A stretch of DNA of 25,000 bases from Globisporangium splendens (GCA_006386115.1 VFIW01000148.1:1-25000), one strand, 5' to 3'. Positions 16,201-24,043 are shown, counted from the first letter of the stretch. Program-made: numbers and translations. The notes: generated by a model from the sequence alone, not told the origin.

Positions 16201-17234
16201 TCGACGATCATGCAGACCTGCGAAATTTCGCCTTTCGCTAGGCTACGCTTCAGCGTCTTCTTGCTCATCCACGGCAAGGAAACCAAATCTTCAACAGAGC
16301 TTGGAGGATTTTCAATCTTCACGTGACGGATTACATCCACGTCACCATCTTCATTGTAGACCGCGATATTCGCAAACTCGCTTGAAATGTCTTGTGCTTG
16401 GACACTTCCTTCGTCACCGTAACTTGTACCTTGATCAGGGGCACACGGGACACTCTTCTTGCTGGTCTTCTTCTTCTTCTCTCGGGACGGCTCTTCGGCT
16501 CTTTTCCCATTCGTTTCTTCCACGCACATCGCCTCGCTCTTAGGGTCGATGGCAAAGGAGACAGTCTTTTTCTGGCGCCTGACTGCTCCACCTCCAGTAG
16601 TCTTCTTCAAGATGGGTACCGCTCGTGAACATGGGGGGCCATCGCACACCGCAATATCACGAGGGCCATCCGGGATCTCTTCCACAGATGTGTAAACCCA
16701 CACCACTTCATCCGTTGTTGTGCAGCACAAGTCAACATCACGTGACTTGTCAACGGAGATCTTCATCCAGTCAATGCTAGGTTGATAACGCTTCAACCAT
16801 GGCATTCCCAGAATCAGATCAAACTTGTCATCGAGGTCGAGTAGAATAAACTCGTCTTCACCTCGGAAATCTTCACACTTCATTGCCAAGCGCATCACGC
16901 GCTTCGGCATCTTCACAGTCGACCCGTTGGCCAACCGTATAACCATCGTCTTCTCTTCGTTCGCATCAGGCACGAAGACACCATGCCTGACGATCACTTC
17001 ATTTCGAACAAAATTGTTCGACGCACCAGTGTCAACCAAAGCTCGTAGAGGCGTTGCAATACCGTCTACATGAACTTTGAGAACGATCAAACTCGACGTT
17101 TGACTGACACTGTTCTCCCTCGTGGAAACTGCATGTGCATCATGCACATAGGGGCCAGAGTCCTGTGTATCCACAAACACAGTCCTCTTTTCGAGCCCAG
17201 TAGGAGGCCCCGCCCCTACTGGTCGTTCCCGTTT
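12486..17234 (-). CDS. pol: E2 Pol: protease, RT, RNase H, integrase, chromodomain
   Basis: Entered by -1 frameshift at 17231-17237 and open for 1,582 codons. Protease: DTGA, Asp at 17031-17033. RT: YFDD at 15519-15530. RNase H: first Asp at 15063-15065. Integrase: zinc finger about 14240-14390, first Asp 14172-14174, second Asp 13989-13991 (SDRD), Glu in TERVNR. After the catalytic core come a GPY/F-like module (RFIGPFKVVKCNG), a polar low-complexity linker that aligns poorly with E1, and a chromodomain (about 12500-12680; YRVRWRGYPPSSDTWEP), which in chromoviruses directs integration to marked chromatin. The first ATG in the frame is at 17178-17180, but expression is expected only as Gag-Pol. 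The last 725 bases overlap aORF2. No disabling change is seen. Confidence 0.94.
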   Translation of the reverse strand, partial: KRERPVGAGPPTGLEKRTVFVDTQDSGPYVHDAHAVSTRENSVSQTSSLIVLKVHVDGIATPLRALVDTGASNNFVRNEVIVRHGVFVPDANEEKTMVIRLANGSTVKMPKRVMRLAMKCEDFRGEDEFILLDLDDKFDLILGMPWLKRYQPSIDWMKISVDKSRDVDLCCTTTDEVVWVYTSVEEIPDGPRDIAVCDGPPCSRAVPILKKTTGGGAVRRQKKTVSFAIDPKSEAMCVEETNGKRAEEPSREKKKKTSKKSVPCAPDQGTSYGDEGSVQAQDISSEFANIAVYNEDGDVDVIRHVKIENPPSSVEDLVSLPWMSKKTLKRSLAKGEISQVCMIVDEVADDVINTAEVFDEKTRKERFDEQSWGALKTNPVYELVKEYEDIFPDKVPDELPFDRGVRHEIDILPGTKYCITRQWPLPREQVVAIDEFFAQRAKAGHVRESKSPHCSPTFCVKKATGGWRIVHAFNKLNDATIPAQTPVPRKDMILDGMVGSTVFSAIDLKDGFYQIRMREDDVPLTAVSTPSGMLWEWLVMPQGLKNAPATFNRMVTNLLRPLRGFAPSYFDDIFVHSKTTGEKSDVGVHLDHLRQVFQVMRENKLYANLKKCIFFAPEIPVLGCFVGKHGVRVDPEKVKAIDDWPVPQNVKQLRQWLGLANYLHKYTRNYAALVQPLTQLLKKDIEWEWSSDHQMAFAEVKRSLREAPVLAIANHDKPFHVVCDASDYAIGCALMQHDDEGHERVVSYQSRQLRPAERNYPVHDKELLAMKYSLVKFRVYLLGEERFAIYTDHASLRTAVKTPHLSQRMARWFSFFAEYNFVVHYKPGKTNILADALSRRPDYDPKTKSEDTDGACRLCEDVQAIVVQATTTVREDIIEGYKSDETCQDLLKYFKDPSDKALQGLPSRTRSRVHRFRVHNGLLYYAVEDGDTARVVVPNDEGLRHRLLYEYHDSPSGGHLGREKTFLSLSRDYYWPHMYKWVRKYVRTCEICQRVKPSGSTQAPLRSLAVPSDSWKSVSMDFIFGLPRDKHGRNGILVFVDRFSKMVHLAPVSDKVSAEMTAKVFVDVVFRLHGLPVEIVSDRDTRFTSKFWRALFGLLDTKLSMSTAAHPETDGQTERVNRVLEDVLRSYATSFKEWSEFLPLAEFALNNSTHVSTGHSPFYVNYGIHPRVPASIMGEVSTLSGGGTTAKGNKPKSSYDLNAVAELKANFDSMKPLNDLTSREEQQVDDFVVRRQAVVRFVRDAIAKAQDLQKEQADKSGRKNKQVYKINDLVLLSTANLPEHAVSNLGSSKLLPRFIGPFKVVKCNGDAYTLDIPTRMRLHPTFYVGRLKPYLPSGSADPTRSSANDQADLEASPLDCEEQTARRSGDSSRRTRVAGRRRIGPSPTPALEDENGTHHEVPQKPNLPLPQSAKGDREPTHETSRSSGVGQVRPELAGTVPRNRTPKPNTGHNLLSGHRSLTHDRRQGSRDSRSVPQVSNNAAAKPRFAHDEHSSTSRVAQWFSRSAPPPLLDSQGEHRWVVESIVDHEDRPTHRRGKKRLNHQCFYRVRWRGYPPSSDTWEPRQTMESDVPDVVRSYENRL

Positions 17235-17237
17235 TTT
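17197..17237 (-). promoter_or_regulatory. E2 gag-pol -1 ribosomal frameshift signal
   Basis: On the minus strand the in-phase heptamer A AAA AAC (17237-17231) is followed by 8 bases and a stem of CCAGTAGG with CCTACTGG (17222-17215 and 17204-17197), extended by a G-T pair. Heptamer, spacer length and stem match E1 while the loop differs. The gag TAG is inside the stem. Confidence 0.85.
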
Positions 17238-18313
17238 GAACGTTGGGAACGATCGAACCCACGGCCGCGACCGTAGTTGTTCGAGCGCAAACCCTGTGTC
17301 GTTTGCCGGTCAGGCAAAGACACTTTGCAGTTCCGAGCGAAGTGACCCGACTTCCCACAACGGAAACATTTTCCATCGTTGCGAGGACGTCCATTTCCAG
17401 GCGTGGAAATGTACGAGATGTCCATCGGCTCTGGGCCATCGTGCGCGACATTCGCTTGTCTTGGTGGCCTTGACGGAAACCCTTGGAACTTGGCTTGCTT
17501 GATGCTGAACTCTTCTTGCATCGCGCGGCTGATGGCTTCGTCCGGCGTCTTGGGGTACTCACGGAACAATTGGTTCCGAATCGGACCGTCGTTCAGACCC
17601 GCCATGAACGTCACGACTTGCGCCGGAACGTCGATCGGCTCGTCCGCGATGCTTGAGGCCAGGAAGCGCGCTCGTTGTGCATACGAATGCAGATCGAAAC
17701 GGCCTTGGCGAAGCTTGAGGAACTCGGCACGCGCACGGAACTCACTCTGCGGTGGTTCAAACGCTGCCTTGAGCTCTGCCTTGAAGTCTTCGTAGCTGCA
17801 GAAGCAGTTTGGATCCGCTAAACGCTTCCCATAAGCCCAGCTCTTTGCACGACCCGCAAGGTTGGACATCGCGAACAACACTCGCTGCATTGGGTCTCGC
17901 AGTTGTCTTGCAGTGATAGCTGCATCCAACTCGACGAACCATCTCGAAAGAGGTTCGTTCTCTCCGCCACGATACGGAGAGACGTCCAGCTTCAGCGGCA
18001 CCGTCCTGAAGGACGAAACAGGGGTTGCGACCTGCTTTCGAGATTCAATAATCTCGTGGTGCATGAAACTGACCGCGGCGTTCTTCTGGTCTTCAGGAGA
18101 CGCCGATCGTAGCAGGCTGATTACAGCAGCCTCCCCGATGACGTTTCGCATCCGCTCCAGCGCCGACCACTCATAAGAAGACAAATGAGGAAAATACTCA
18201 TTCGTCAACTCGACAGTTTCCGGTACTGCTGGACCGAGTGGCACATCTACTCCTTCCATGTTCTCAGACATAGACAGAAGTAGGTCTTGGACAGGAATGC
18301 GCGAAGTGCTCAA
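17216..18313 (-). CDS. gag: E2 Gag (capsid and nucleocapsid)
   Basis: A 365-residue Gag homologous to that of E1. The capsid-type region spans residues about 105-225, and a CCHC knuckle (CFRCGKSGHFARNC) is at residues 316-329. The tail is basic and Arg/Gly-rich. The ORF begins about 20 residues before the region shared with E1; Met15 or Met20 (18256) are alternative starts, and Met20 gives a length close to E1. The frame is intact. Confidence 0.92.
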   Translation of the reverse strand: MSTSRIPVQDLLLSMSENMEGVDVPLGPAVPETVELTNEYFPHLSSYEWSALERMRNVIGEAAVISLLRSASPEDQKNAAVSFMHHEIIESRKQVATPVSSFRTVPLKLDVSPYRGGENEPLSRWFVELDAAITARQLRDPMQRVLFAMSNLAGRAKSWAYGKRLADPNCFCSYEDFKAELKAAFEPPQSEFRARAEFLKLRQGRFDLHSYAQRARFLASSIADEPIDVPAQVVTFMAGLNDGPIRNQLFREYPKTPDEAISRAMQEEFSIKQAKFQGFPSRPPRQANVAHDGPEPMDISYISTPGNGRPRNDGKCFRCGKSGHFARNCKVSLPDRQTTQGLRSNNYGRGRGFDRSQRSKNGNDQ

Positions 18314-18360
18314 AGCCGCTTCGTCAAACCTTTCTTGGCTTGGTCGTTGGAAGGACCGCT

Positions 18361-18373
18361 CGAAGTGCTACCA
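18361..18373 (-). other. E2 primer binding site
   Basis: On the minus strand TGGTAGCACTTCG begins two bases after the 5' LTR, identical in sequence and offset to E1. Confidence 0.7.
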
Positions 18374-18485
18374 GGTGTAATGGGGTGCTGTTCACACCAA
18401 TCCCCGAAACGCGGCACACACGCTTGTGCGACTTGAGGAAGCGATCTCCCGACTTGGAGGGAGAGAAGACGACTTGAGTACTTGA

Positions 18486-18520
18486 GGGTAAAATTGCAAC
18501 TGAATTAAAAATGCTTATGG
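18486..18520 (-). promoter_or_regulatory. E2 LTR core promoter
   Basis: The minus strand shares CCATAAGC, then ATTCAGTTGCAA, with the E1 promoter, and has CAATTTTACC as a good FPR match. The initiator itself is weaker than in E1. The other LTR has the same sequence at about 11500-11534. Confidence 0.5.
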
Positions 18521-18841
18521 TTCCTGTCGCTACATGTAAATGAACCCCAAGGGCTCCTAGAGGTTTTATAACTAAAACCTAAACATACACAATAAAACCT
18601 ATGAATATGATATATATAAAACCTTGGGTACACTGAGGTTGAACCCACGAGATCTTCGAGAAGCTTGAACTTGAAGTCCCGTGGAAAATTCCCTGCAAAG
18701 TGATTGGCTACAGCCACTCACTTTAGGTGGCAGAGACACGTTGGTCTCATCACCAGTGCAGTTTCCCAAGTAGGAACCATCACTCAGTACTGATTAGTGT
18801 ATGTGAACAACATTCTGCACTGATCAGTATAGAGAGCGCTC

Positions 18842-18864
18842 GTGACGTCATGGGATGACGTCAC
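18842..18864. promoter_or_regulatory. Paired CRE-like palindrome in the E2 5' LTR
   Basis: TGACGTCA at 18843-18850 and 18856-18863 in a perfect 10-bp-arm palindrome with a GGG centre. On the minus strand it lies in U3, upstream of the predicted core promoter. Confidence 0.55.
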
Positions 18865-19000
18865 ATGTGCATGTGGGGACTGCCGTACTGTAATCCCTTT
18901 GTTAATTGTCTCTCCACAATGCACACTGAAGGTGGTGTGTGGCACACTAGATCTGGGAACAGATCCACCTTCATGTAATGGCTAGGTATAGCCCATTACA

Positions 19001-19005
19001 TAAAC
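19001..19005. repeat. E2 target-site duplication, right copy (TAAAC)
   Basis: Exact match to 11384-11388. Removing E2 and one copy joins a reading frame across the site (a GGT codon on the left and AAA CTG TTT on the right). Confidence 0.92.
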
Positions 19006-19291
19006 TGTTTACTCTAGATACAATTGATTCTTCTTCTACTTCTACCGGAGCTCAAGTTATTAGTGGTGGTGTTGGTTTGCTAAATCTCTTTATGTCGGAA
19101 CTGGTATCTATGGTACACTTCAAATTGCGTCTCAACCAAATATCGCTTCAGTTGGTACTCTGTCATCACCGACTGGTACTAATGGAGTTAGTGCATCTAC
19201 TCTGGCTGGCACAATTCAAACCGCCGCTCAGCCAAATATTACTTCAGTTGGTACACTCACCTCTCTTTCTGTTTCTTCAACTATAGCGTAG
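19006..19291 (+). pseudogene. S74 tail-fibre-like gene, broken upstream portion
   Basis: This is the shaft region preceding the large ORF. Frame 0 encodes recognisable coding sequence to about 19080 (including STGAQVISGGVGL). Coding then continues in frame 2 from about 19082 with two copies of the family's repeat (ASQPNIASVGTL and AAQPNITSVGTLTSL), up to TAG at 19289-19291. Frame 1 takes over near 19285 and leads into the ORF at 19312. So there are two frameshifts as well as the E2 insertion. A few codons of the same gene appear to remain left of E2 (about 11367-11388). The 5' end of the gene is not in the window in recognisable form. Confidence 0.7.
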
Positions 19292-19311
19292 CAAGCGTAA
19301 ACCCAAATACA

Positions 19312-22062
19312 ATGTACATCTCGTACAATAGTGCGTTTCATCTTCTTATTAATTCATCGGGAGAGGTTTCGATCAGAACCAATACATTCGGATACAGACT
19401 TAATGTCAGTGGGTCTATTAATGCGACTACCATCAATGTCGGAGGTACTGCCCTTGCTACTTCTCTTATTTCTGGTAGCATTACAACTGGTGCTGCAGTC
19501 GCGAGTAAAGTACTTTCAGTTGATTCATCTTTGAATGTATCAAGCATTAATTCATTGGTAGCATCGCAACTGACAGGTACACTTCAAACCGCTGCTCAAC
19601 CTAACATCATTTCTATTGATACGTTGACTTCTTTGACCATTGGGAGCTCTACGATCGGGTCGACTGAAGCTGGATACCTTACTTCTGTCACATCTGGTAC
19701 GGCACCGGCATCTAAGGCAGTTGTACTTGACGCTAGTAAAAACATCACCGGTCTTGGTTCATTAAGTCTATCCGGACAAAGTGATCTTCTTACATTGAGC
19801 AACACTACCGCCGCTAGCTATGTTACTCAAACGTTTACTAGCGACACTTACTCTTTAGGTATTGGTGCCAGAGGTTCTAACAATGCTACTAACCCAGGTA
19901 CTGCTTATATGTATTACAATGGAGAGTATCGTCTTCTTATCAATTCGTCGGGAGAAGTTTCTATCGGGACTAATACGTTTGGATATGGGCTTAAAGTTTC
20001 AGGATCGGTCAATGCCGCTAGTTACTATTTAAGCGGATCTGCAATTGATTTCAGTGGGCTTGGATATATCAGTGGTATTACCGCTGGTACTGCCGCAAAT
20101 AGTAATGCCCTTGTGTTGGACAGTTCTGGAGGTATTAGTGGCATCACTTCTCTTGGCCCTACTACCATTGTTGTGAACGGCTCGTCTATCAGTACGGAAG
20201 CTGCGTACATCGCGAGTGTTATCGCTGATACTGCTGCTAATAGTAAGGTTCTAGTGTTGAACAGTTCAGGCGGAGTCAGCGGTATTACTTCTTTGGGTAC
20301 GACTACCCTTGTACTTGGGGGAGGACCGCTTGGTGTTACCGAGGCTGGATATCTTACATCCAATACAGCGGGTACTGCGGTTGCAAGTAAGGCATTGGTA
20401 TTAGATGGCTCAAAAAATATTACAGGAGTCAATTCATTGGCTACCACGACGTTAGTTCTTGGATCAACATCATTAACTACCACCCAGGCAGCTTACTTAA
20501 CCAGTGTCGCGGCTGATACTGCTGTTGTCAGTAAAGCTTTGATTCTTGGTTCAAGTAGTAATATCACAGGCATTAATTCTATTGGGCTTACCGCAAACAG
20601 TAATGCAATTACTTTAACAAATGCAACGACTCCTGCAAGTACATCTATTAAGTTTGTAAATGATACTAAAACGTACACATTAGGTACATCAGGAAGTGCA
20701 AACGCTACATACCCTTTTAATTCATTCTACATTTATGAAACTAGCGTTCGTTTCTTGATTGATGGATCTGGTAGTGTTGCAATTAGAGCAACTACTGTTA
20801 CGTCTGGTGATAAACTATATGTCAATGGTATCATTAATGCAACTTCATACAAAGTCGGAGGCACGGCAGTGGATTTCAGTCCCATTTCTGGTGTTACGGC
20901 TGGTACTTTTTTAGCTTCAAAAGCGTTGATTCTCGATTCAAGTAAGAATATTACAGGTATCAATTCACTGGCAGCAACCAATCTTACAGGAACACTCCAA
21001 ACTGCGGCTCAGCCAAATATTACTGCAGTTGGAACATTGACTTCGTTACTTGTACAGAATTCACTTTATTCAAATATGTACAACGCAACTCAGGCTTCAT
21101 TTATAGGTAATTGGCCAAATACATACTGGGGTATTGGACAAGACTCAAATAGCAATACTATTCGTATAGGTAGTTGTGATTTTTCAGGGACCTGGGCTGG
21201 GTATGCTAGTCTTAGGGTTGTTGCTGTAACTGCGTCTGGATACTCTATTAACGGAACTTCAGTCATTAATTCCAGTAATAACCTACTCAATATTAGTAAT
21301 GTAAATGCTAGTGGTCCACTTACTATTGGTAATTATTCTACTGTTGGCTCTAATGAAATCTGGCTGAAATCAGACCTCGCTGGTTTCTGTATGATGACAG
21401 GTGAAACTTCTTCTAGCAGCCAATCAGCTTTGAATTTTAGTGCATATAATTCAAGTGGAACACTTCTAGGTACAGTATTGACTCTAACTCAAAACTTATA
21501 TTTGGGTATAAGAACCACTTCACCGAGTGTTCCTTTGCATGTTAATAAAGGTGTTTCATATACTATTGGGGCTGGATGGGGCTATACTTCTTCTGGGAGC
21601 TCGTCAGTATCTGGTGGAACGGTAACCGTATCTGCTGTATTTTCAAACCATATAACAACTGGTGGGAATTTCTATTCGACATCTGATAAACGTTTAAAGT
21701 GTGATTTTAAAGACTTAGATACAAAGTATTGTAAAGATTTTATATTTGCTACTACTCCAGTACAGTATAGATATAAAAATGATCTAGAGAACGTAAAAAA
21801 TGGTTATATTGCTCAAGATGTTTACAAAGCTGGATATGACAATCTAGTAAGCATCGTACAAGAAGATGGTTTAGAAGAAGATATCGATGAAGATGGATTT
21901 ATAAGTGCTAAAAATGGAAAAATGATTTTAACATACGAAGGTATCGTTCCAATAGTAGCAAAGAATATTAGAACCATTTACAAAGAGAATGATGAACTAA
22001 AACAAAAGGTACCCGACCTTGAAGAAAGACTCGCTCGCTTAGAAGCGTTATTGAATCAATAA
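19312..22062 (+). CDS. Virus-like tail-fibre/adhesin protein with C-terminal S74 (endosialidase-type) chaperone domain
   Basis: The ORF has 916 residues. Residues 1-780 are a repetitive, Ser/Thr/Gly-rich shaft: LTGTLQTAAQPN recurs at residues 87-98 and about 558-569, the LLINSSGEVSI...TNTFGY block at 11-27 and 208-224, and SKALVLD/ITGINSL phrases throughout. This is typical of trimeric beta-structured fibres of phages and large DNA viruses. The C-terminal domain begins near residue 785 with TSDKRLK (S791, K796), then GYIAQDVYKAGY and EGIVPIVAKNI, ending in a short coiled coil (about 885-916). In this family the domain folds the trimer and then cuts itself off at the Ser of SDxRLK. The domain looks complete. 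The DNA is AT-richer than its surroundings. The start at 19312 is only the first ATG after a frameshift; the true gene started further upstream. Best read as endogenised viral DNA. Confidence 0.85.
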   Translation: MYISYNSAFHLLINSSGEVSIRTNTFGYRLNVSGSINATTINVGGTALATSLISGSITTGAAVASKVLSVDSSLNVSSINSLVASQLTGTLQTAAQPNIISIDTLTSLTIGSSTIGSTEAGYLTSVTSGTAPASKAVVLDASKNITGLGSLSLSGQSDLLTLSNTTAASYVTQTFTSDTYSLGIGARGSNNATNPGTAYMYYNGEYRLLINSSGEVSIGTNTFGYGLKVSGSVNAASYYLSGSAIDFSGLGYISGITAGTAANSNALVLDSSGGISGITSLGPTTIVVNGSSISTEAAYIASVIADTAANSKVLVLNSSGGVSGITSLGTTTLVLGGGPLGVTEAGYLTSNTAGTAVASKALVLDGSKNITGVNSLATTTLVLGSTSLTTTQAAYLTSVAADTAVVSKALILGSSSNITGINSIGLTANSNAITLTNATTPASTSIKFVNDTKTYTLGTSGSANATYPFNSFYIYETSVRFLIDGSGSVAIRATTVTSGDKLYVNGIINATSYKVGGTAVDFSPISGVTAGTFLASKALILDSSKNITGINSLAATNLTGTLQTAAQPNITAVGTLTSLLVQNSLYSNMYNATQASFIGNWPNTYWGIGQDSNSNTIRIGSCDFSGTWAGYASLRVVAVTASGYSINGTSVINSSNNLLNISNVNASGPLTIGNYSTVGSNEIWLKSDLAGFCMMTGETSSSSQSALNFSAYNSSGTLLGTVLTLTQNLYLGIRTTSPSVPLHVNKGVSYTIGAGWGYTSSGSSSVSGGTVTVSAVFSNHITTGGNFYSTSDKRLKCDFKDLDTKYCKDFIFATTPVQYRYKNDLENVKNGYIAQDVYKAGYDNLVSIVQEDGLEEDIDEDGFISAKNGKMILTYEGIVPIVAKNIRTIYKENDELKQKVPDLEERLARLEALLNQ

Positions 22063-22071
22063 ATATAATAA

Positions 22072-22096
22072 ATTCAAAATTATATCTTTTTTGAAT
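22072..22096. terminator. AT-rich hairpin just after the S74-like gene
   Basis: ATTCAAAA (22072-22079) pairs with TTTTGAAT (22089-22096) across a 9-base loop, ten bases after the stop. Mimivirus-type viruses end and polyadenylate transcripts at such hairpins. The stem is shorter than typical, so the role is only suggested. Confidence 0.35.
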
Positions 22097-22100
22097 AAAT

Positions 22101-22186
22101 GAGGTTCGTGGTATTACATCTCTTTCAGCGACATGCTTGACTGGTACGCTGCAAACTAGTGCTCAGTCAAATAGCCGTTCTGACGA
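22101..22186 (+). pseudogene. Fragment of a second S74-family shaft gene
   Basis: In frame 0 this stretch encodes GITSLSATCLTGTLQTSAQS, the same phrase order (ITGINSL, then LTGTLQTAAQP) as in the shaft of the preceding gene. It is in a different frame from that gene and lies after its stop. The similarity ends where repeat sequence starts at about 22187. It is a remnant of a tandem paralogue or a duplicated piece. Confidence 0.65.
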
Positions 22187-22190
22187 TTCA

Positions 22191-22235
22191 CGAGCGTCTT
22201 CCCCGTACTATAATACGTCTAGGCATCAATCGTCA
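22191..22235. repeat. 45-bp direct repeat, copy 1
   Basis: Identical to 22938-22982. The sequences that follow both copies remain loosely similar for about 50 bases (shared GGGTC, ACAGGTCC). Confidence 0.85.
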
Positions 22236-22937
22236 TGTCGTCTACCTTGTCGGAAAGTGGGTCGGACAGGTCCCGGAAGATGTCGACGTCAATTTTTGAG
22301 ACCACTTTTTCGGACACGTTTGGTCACGAAGGAGTCAATTTTTATCCGTTTTGGACGTTCTCAGGCTCTGGACATATCTACGCAATCACGAGAATACGAT
22401 TCAAACAAAGTCCCATGGTGTGCGATCAAAATTGCATCCACCATGACGCAAAATGTGAAAAATGCAACTTTTTGTAATAGCAAATGGCTCGGAAGTGAAA
22501 TTTTGGTGGGTTTTTATGGGTTTTGACCCTCATGCGTTACAGTTAGACAACATCTGACTTCACCACTGTTTTTCTCGCATGAAAACACCCCTAGAAACAT
22601 CAAGTCTGATGGGCTTGCACCATTTGGTCCTTATCGTCATTTTGCAAAAGATATTTGAGTGAGTCAAGTTGCAGGCAGATTTCACTCGAAGTTTTCTTTT
22701 CGAACCACGTTTCCGACTGCCATTTTAGCAATTTCTTGTGAAAGTATGCATGTCTGGACTCAAATCATATCTACGCATCGAGGCGGTCACGCTCCAATAA
22801 AGTCTGCTTGTCAACTCTCAAAATTGACTTCACGCGAGGCAAAAAACGATTGGCGGACATGGCTCGGACCGAAAAAAAAGGCGTTCGGGAGCCGTTTTGA
22901 CCCCCTAGGACCCCCTCCATACCCGAATTAAAGTTGA
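22236..22937. other. Non-coding region between the two 45-bp repeats
   Basis: I see no supported gene. Short phrases such as TGGCTCGGA recur here and downstream (about 22486, 22858, 23563), suggesting an old, diverged dispersed repeat with a period near 750 bp. Confidence 0.4.
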
Positions 22938-22982
22938 CGAGCGTCTTCCCCGTACTATAATACGTCTAGGCATCAATCGTCA
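22938..22982. repeat. 45-bp direct repeat, copy 2
   Basis: Exact second copy of 22191-22235, 747 bp downstream. Confidence 0.85.
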
Positions 22983-23885
22983 GCTCGGCTACTTGTTCAC
23001 TTAGGGGGTCACACAGGTCCGCGAATGCATTTTCGAAAACAAAGTTGGTGTCATTTTTTTGCGGTTTTTGGACTCTCGGAATCAAAAATGAACTTTTTGA
23101 GATAACCACTGGCGCTAAATCTATCTACGTGATCGAGACAAACGTTTTCTGACCAGGTAGCACAACAGGCGATCAAAATTGCGTTCAGGAGAACGAAAAG
23201 AGTGCGGCCGAAACGGCGTGGTTCGCAAAATCGGCCCTTAATATAGCAATGGCTCGAAACGGAGAAAAATTATTGTGAGCCAACCATTGACAATAGACAT
23301 GCGCTACCAACGCAAAAAGTCGTGTCGTATCACCAGGCAACTTTGTGCAACTCGAGAGTGGTCCACGTTCGGCTGGGGGGCTTGAGTGGTCAGGAAGCAC
23401 CGTCGCCAGTGAAGTCTGGATCGAGTATACCGACATAGTGTATACCGTATACGACCTGACCATCGTGTCGGCCATGGTCGAAAACATAGGTACACACCCC
23501 GAGAACGCTCGAAACCATTCATTTTTGAGCTCAGGAAGCGAGAAACAAAATGTGATATTTGGCTCGGAAAGTAATAGCAACGAGCCAGTATAGTGAGCGC
23601 AAGTGTATTTTGGTTGTGAGAGTGATGGTGTGTGTTGTGTAATTGTGTGAATGGGTTTTATTGGGTGATGATAGTGAAGTATGATTGAAAAGGATAGTCC
23701 GGTACCGATTTGTCGGTAGGTCATTGGGAGAGTGTTTGGCACGCGTTTTGAAGTCAAGCAGCCTTTTGCTCGGGCAGTACTCGGGTGGGTGAGTCCAACA
23801 TTTTTTGCATGCAGAAAGCAAAACTGACTTTCAGAATAGTCTGTGTGGCAGGTTTACATATGTGGTTTACATATATGGTGACGCA
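22983..23885. other. Non-coding region, nothing recognised
   Basis: Open frames exist on both strands, the longest on the minus strand at 23185-23757. None has a recognisable domain or conserved start. A local palindrome (GTATACCGTATAC near 23440) is the only small structure noticed. Confidence 0.4.
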
Positions 23886-23911
23886 TGGCGACGCACACAC
23901 ACACAGCTGAC

Positions 23912-24043
23912 CGTCACACGTCACACATTTGTACACGCACATACAGCATATTCACCCGCAGTATGCTGTATGAGAGACACGCACACAAAGAGATCGCCGT
24001 CACACGTCACACATCAGTACACGCGCATGCAGCATATTCGCGC
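23912..24043. repeat. Direct repeat pair of about 45 bp in a CA-rich tract
   Basis: The block at about 23912-23957 starts CGTCACACGTCACACAT and ends with CAGCATATTC. It is repeated with few changes at about 23998-24043, offset 86 bp. Confidence 0.75.
23942..23970. other. Perfect 9-bp hairpin
   Basis: TACAGCATA (23942-23950) pairs with TATGCTGTA (23962-23970). It sits inside the first CA-rich repeat, and the second repeat unit lacks the right arm. Confidence 0.6.

Larger units (their letters stand above)
11389..19000 (-). mobile_element. E2: full-length Ty3/gypsy chromodomain retrotransposon with open gag and pol
   Basis: A 7,612-bp element on the minus strand with unequal LTRs (5' copy 18376-19000, 3' copy 11389-12063) and a TAAAC target duplication. 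Its layout matches E1 part for part: primer site, gag, frameshift signal, pol with chromodomain, antisense ORF, polypurine tract. The proteins are clearly homologous to E1, but the LTRs share only short blocks, so the two belong to one lineage but different families. Gag and pol are open and the active-site residues I checked are present. E1 and E2 lie tail to tail with 680 bp between them. Confidence 0.95.
18376..19000 (-). repeat. E2 5' LTR (625 bp)
   Basis: It starts (minus strand) with TGTAATGG and ends CCCATTACA. It has a terminal palindrome at 18974-19000 and TTCGAGAA near 18650, a two-unit heat-shock-like motif, much weaker than the E1 array. It lacks both duplications of the 3' copy. 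Confidence 0.94.

Noticed and set aside
18978..19286. Plus ORF of 102 codons as a separate gene
   Set aside because: Only its part to about 19080 is real S74-family coding, and its start lies in the E2 LTR. The rest is out of frame with the family's repeats.
23185..23757. Minus-strand ORF of 190 codons
   Set aside because: No recognisable domain, low-complexity His/Thr/Pro stretches, repeat-rich surroundings and no conserved start. Length alone is not enough.
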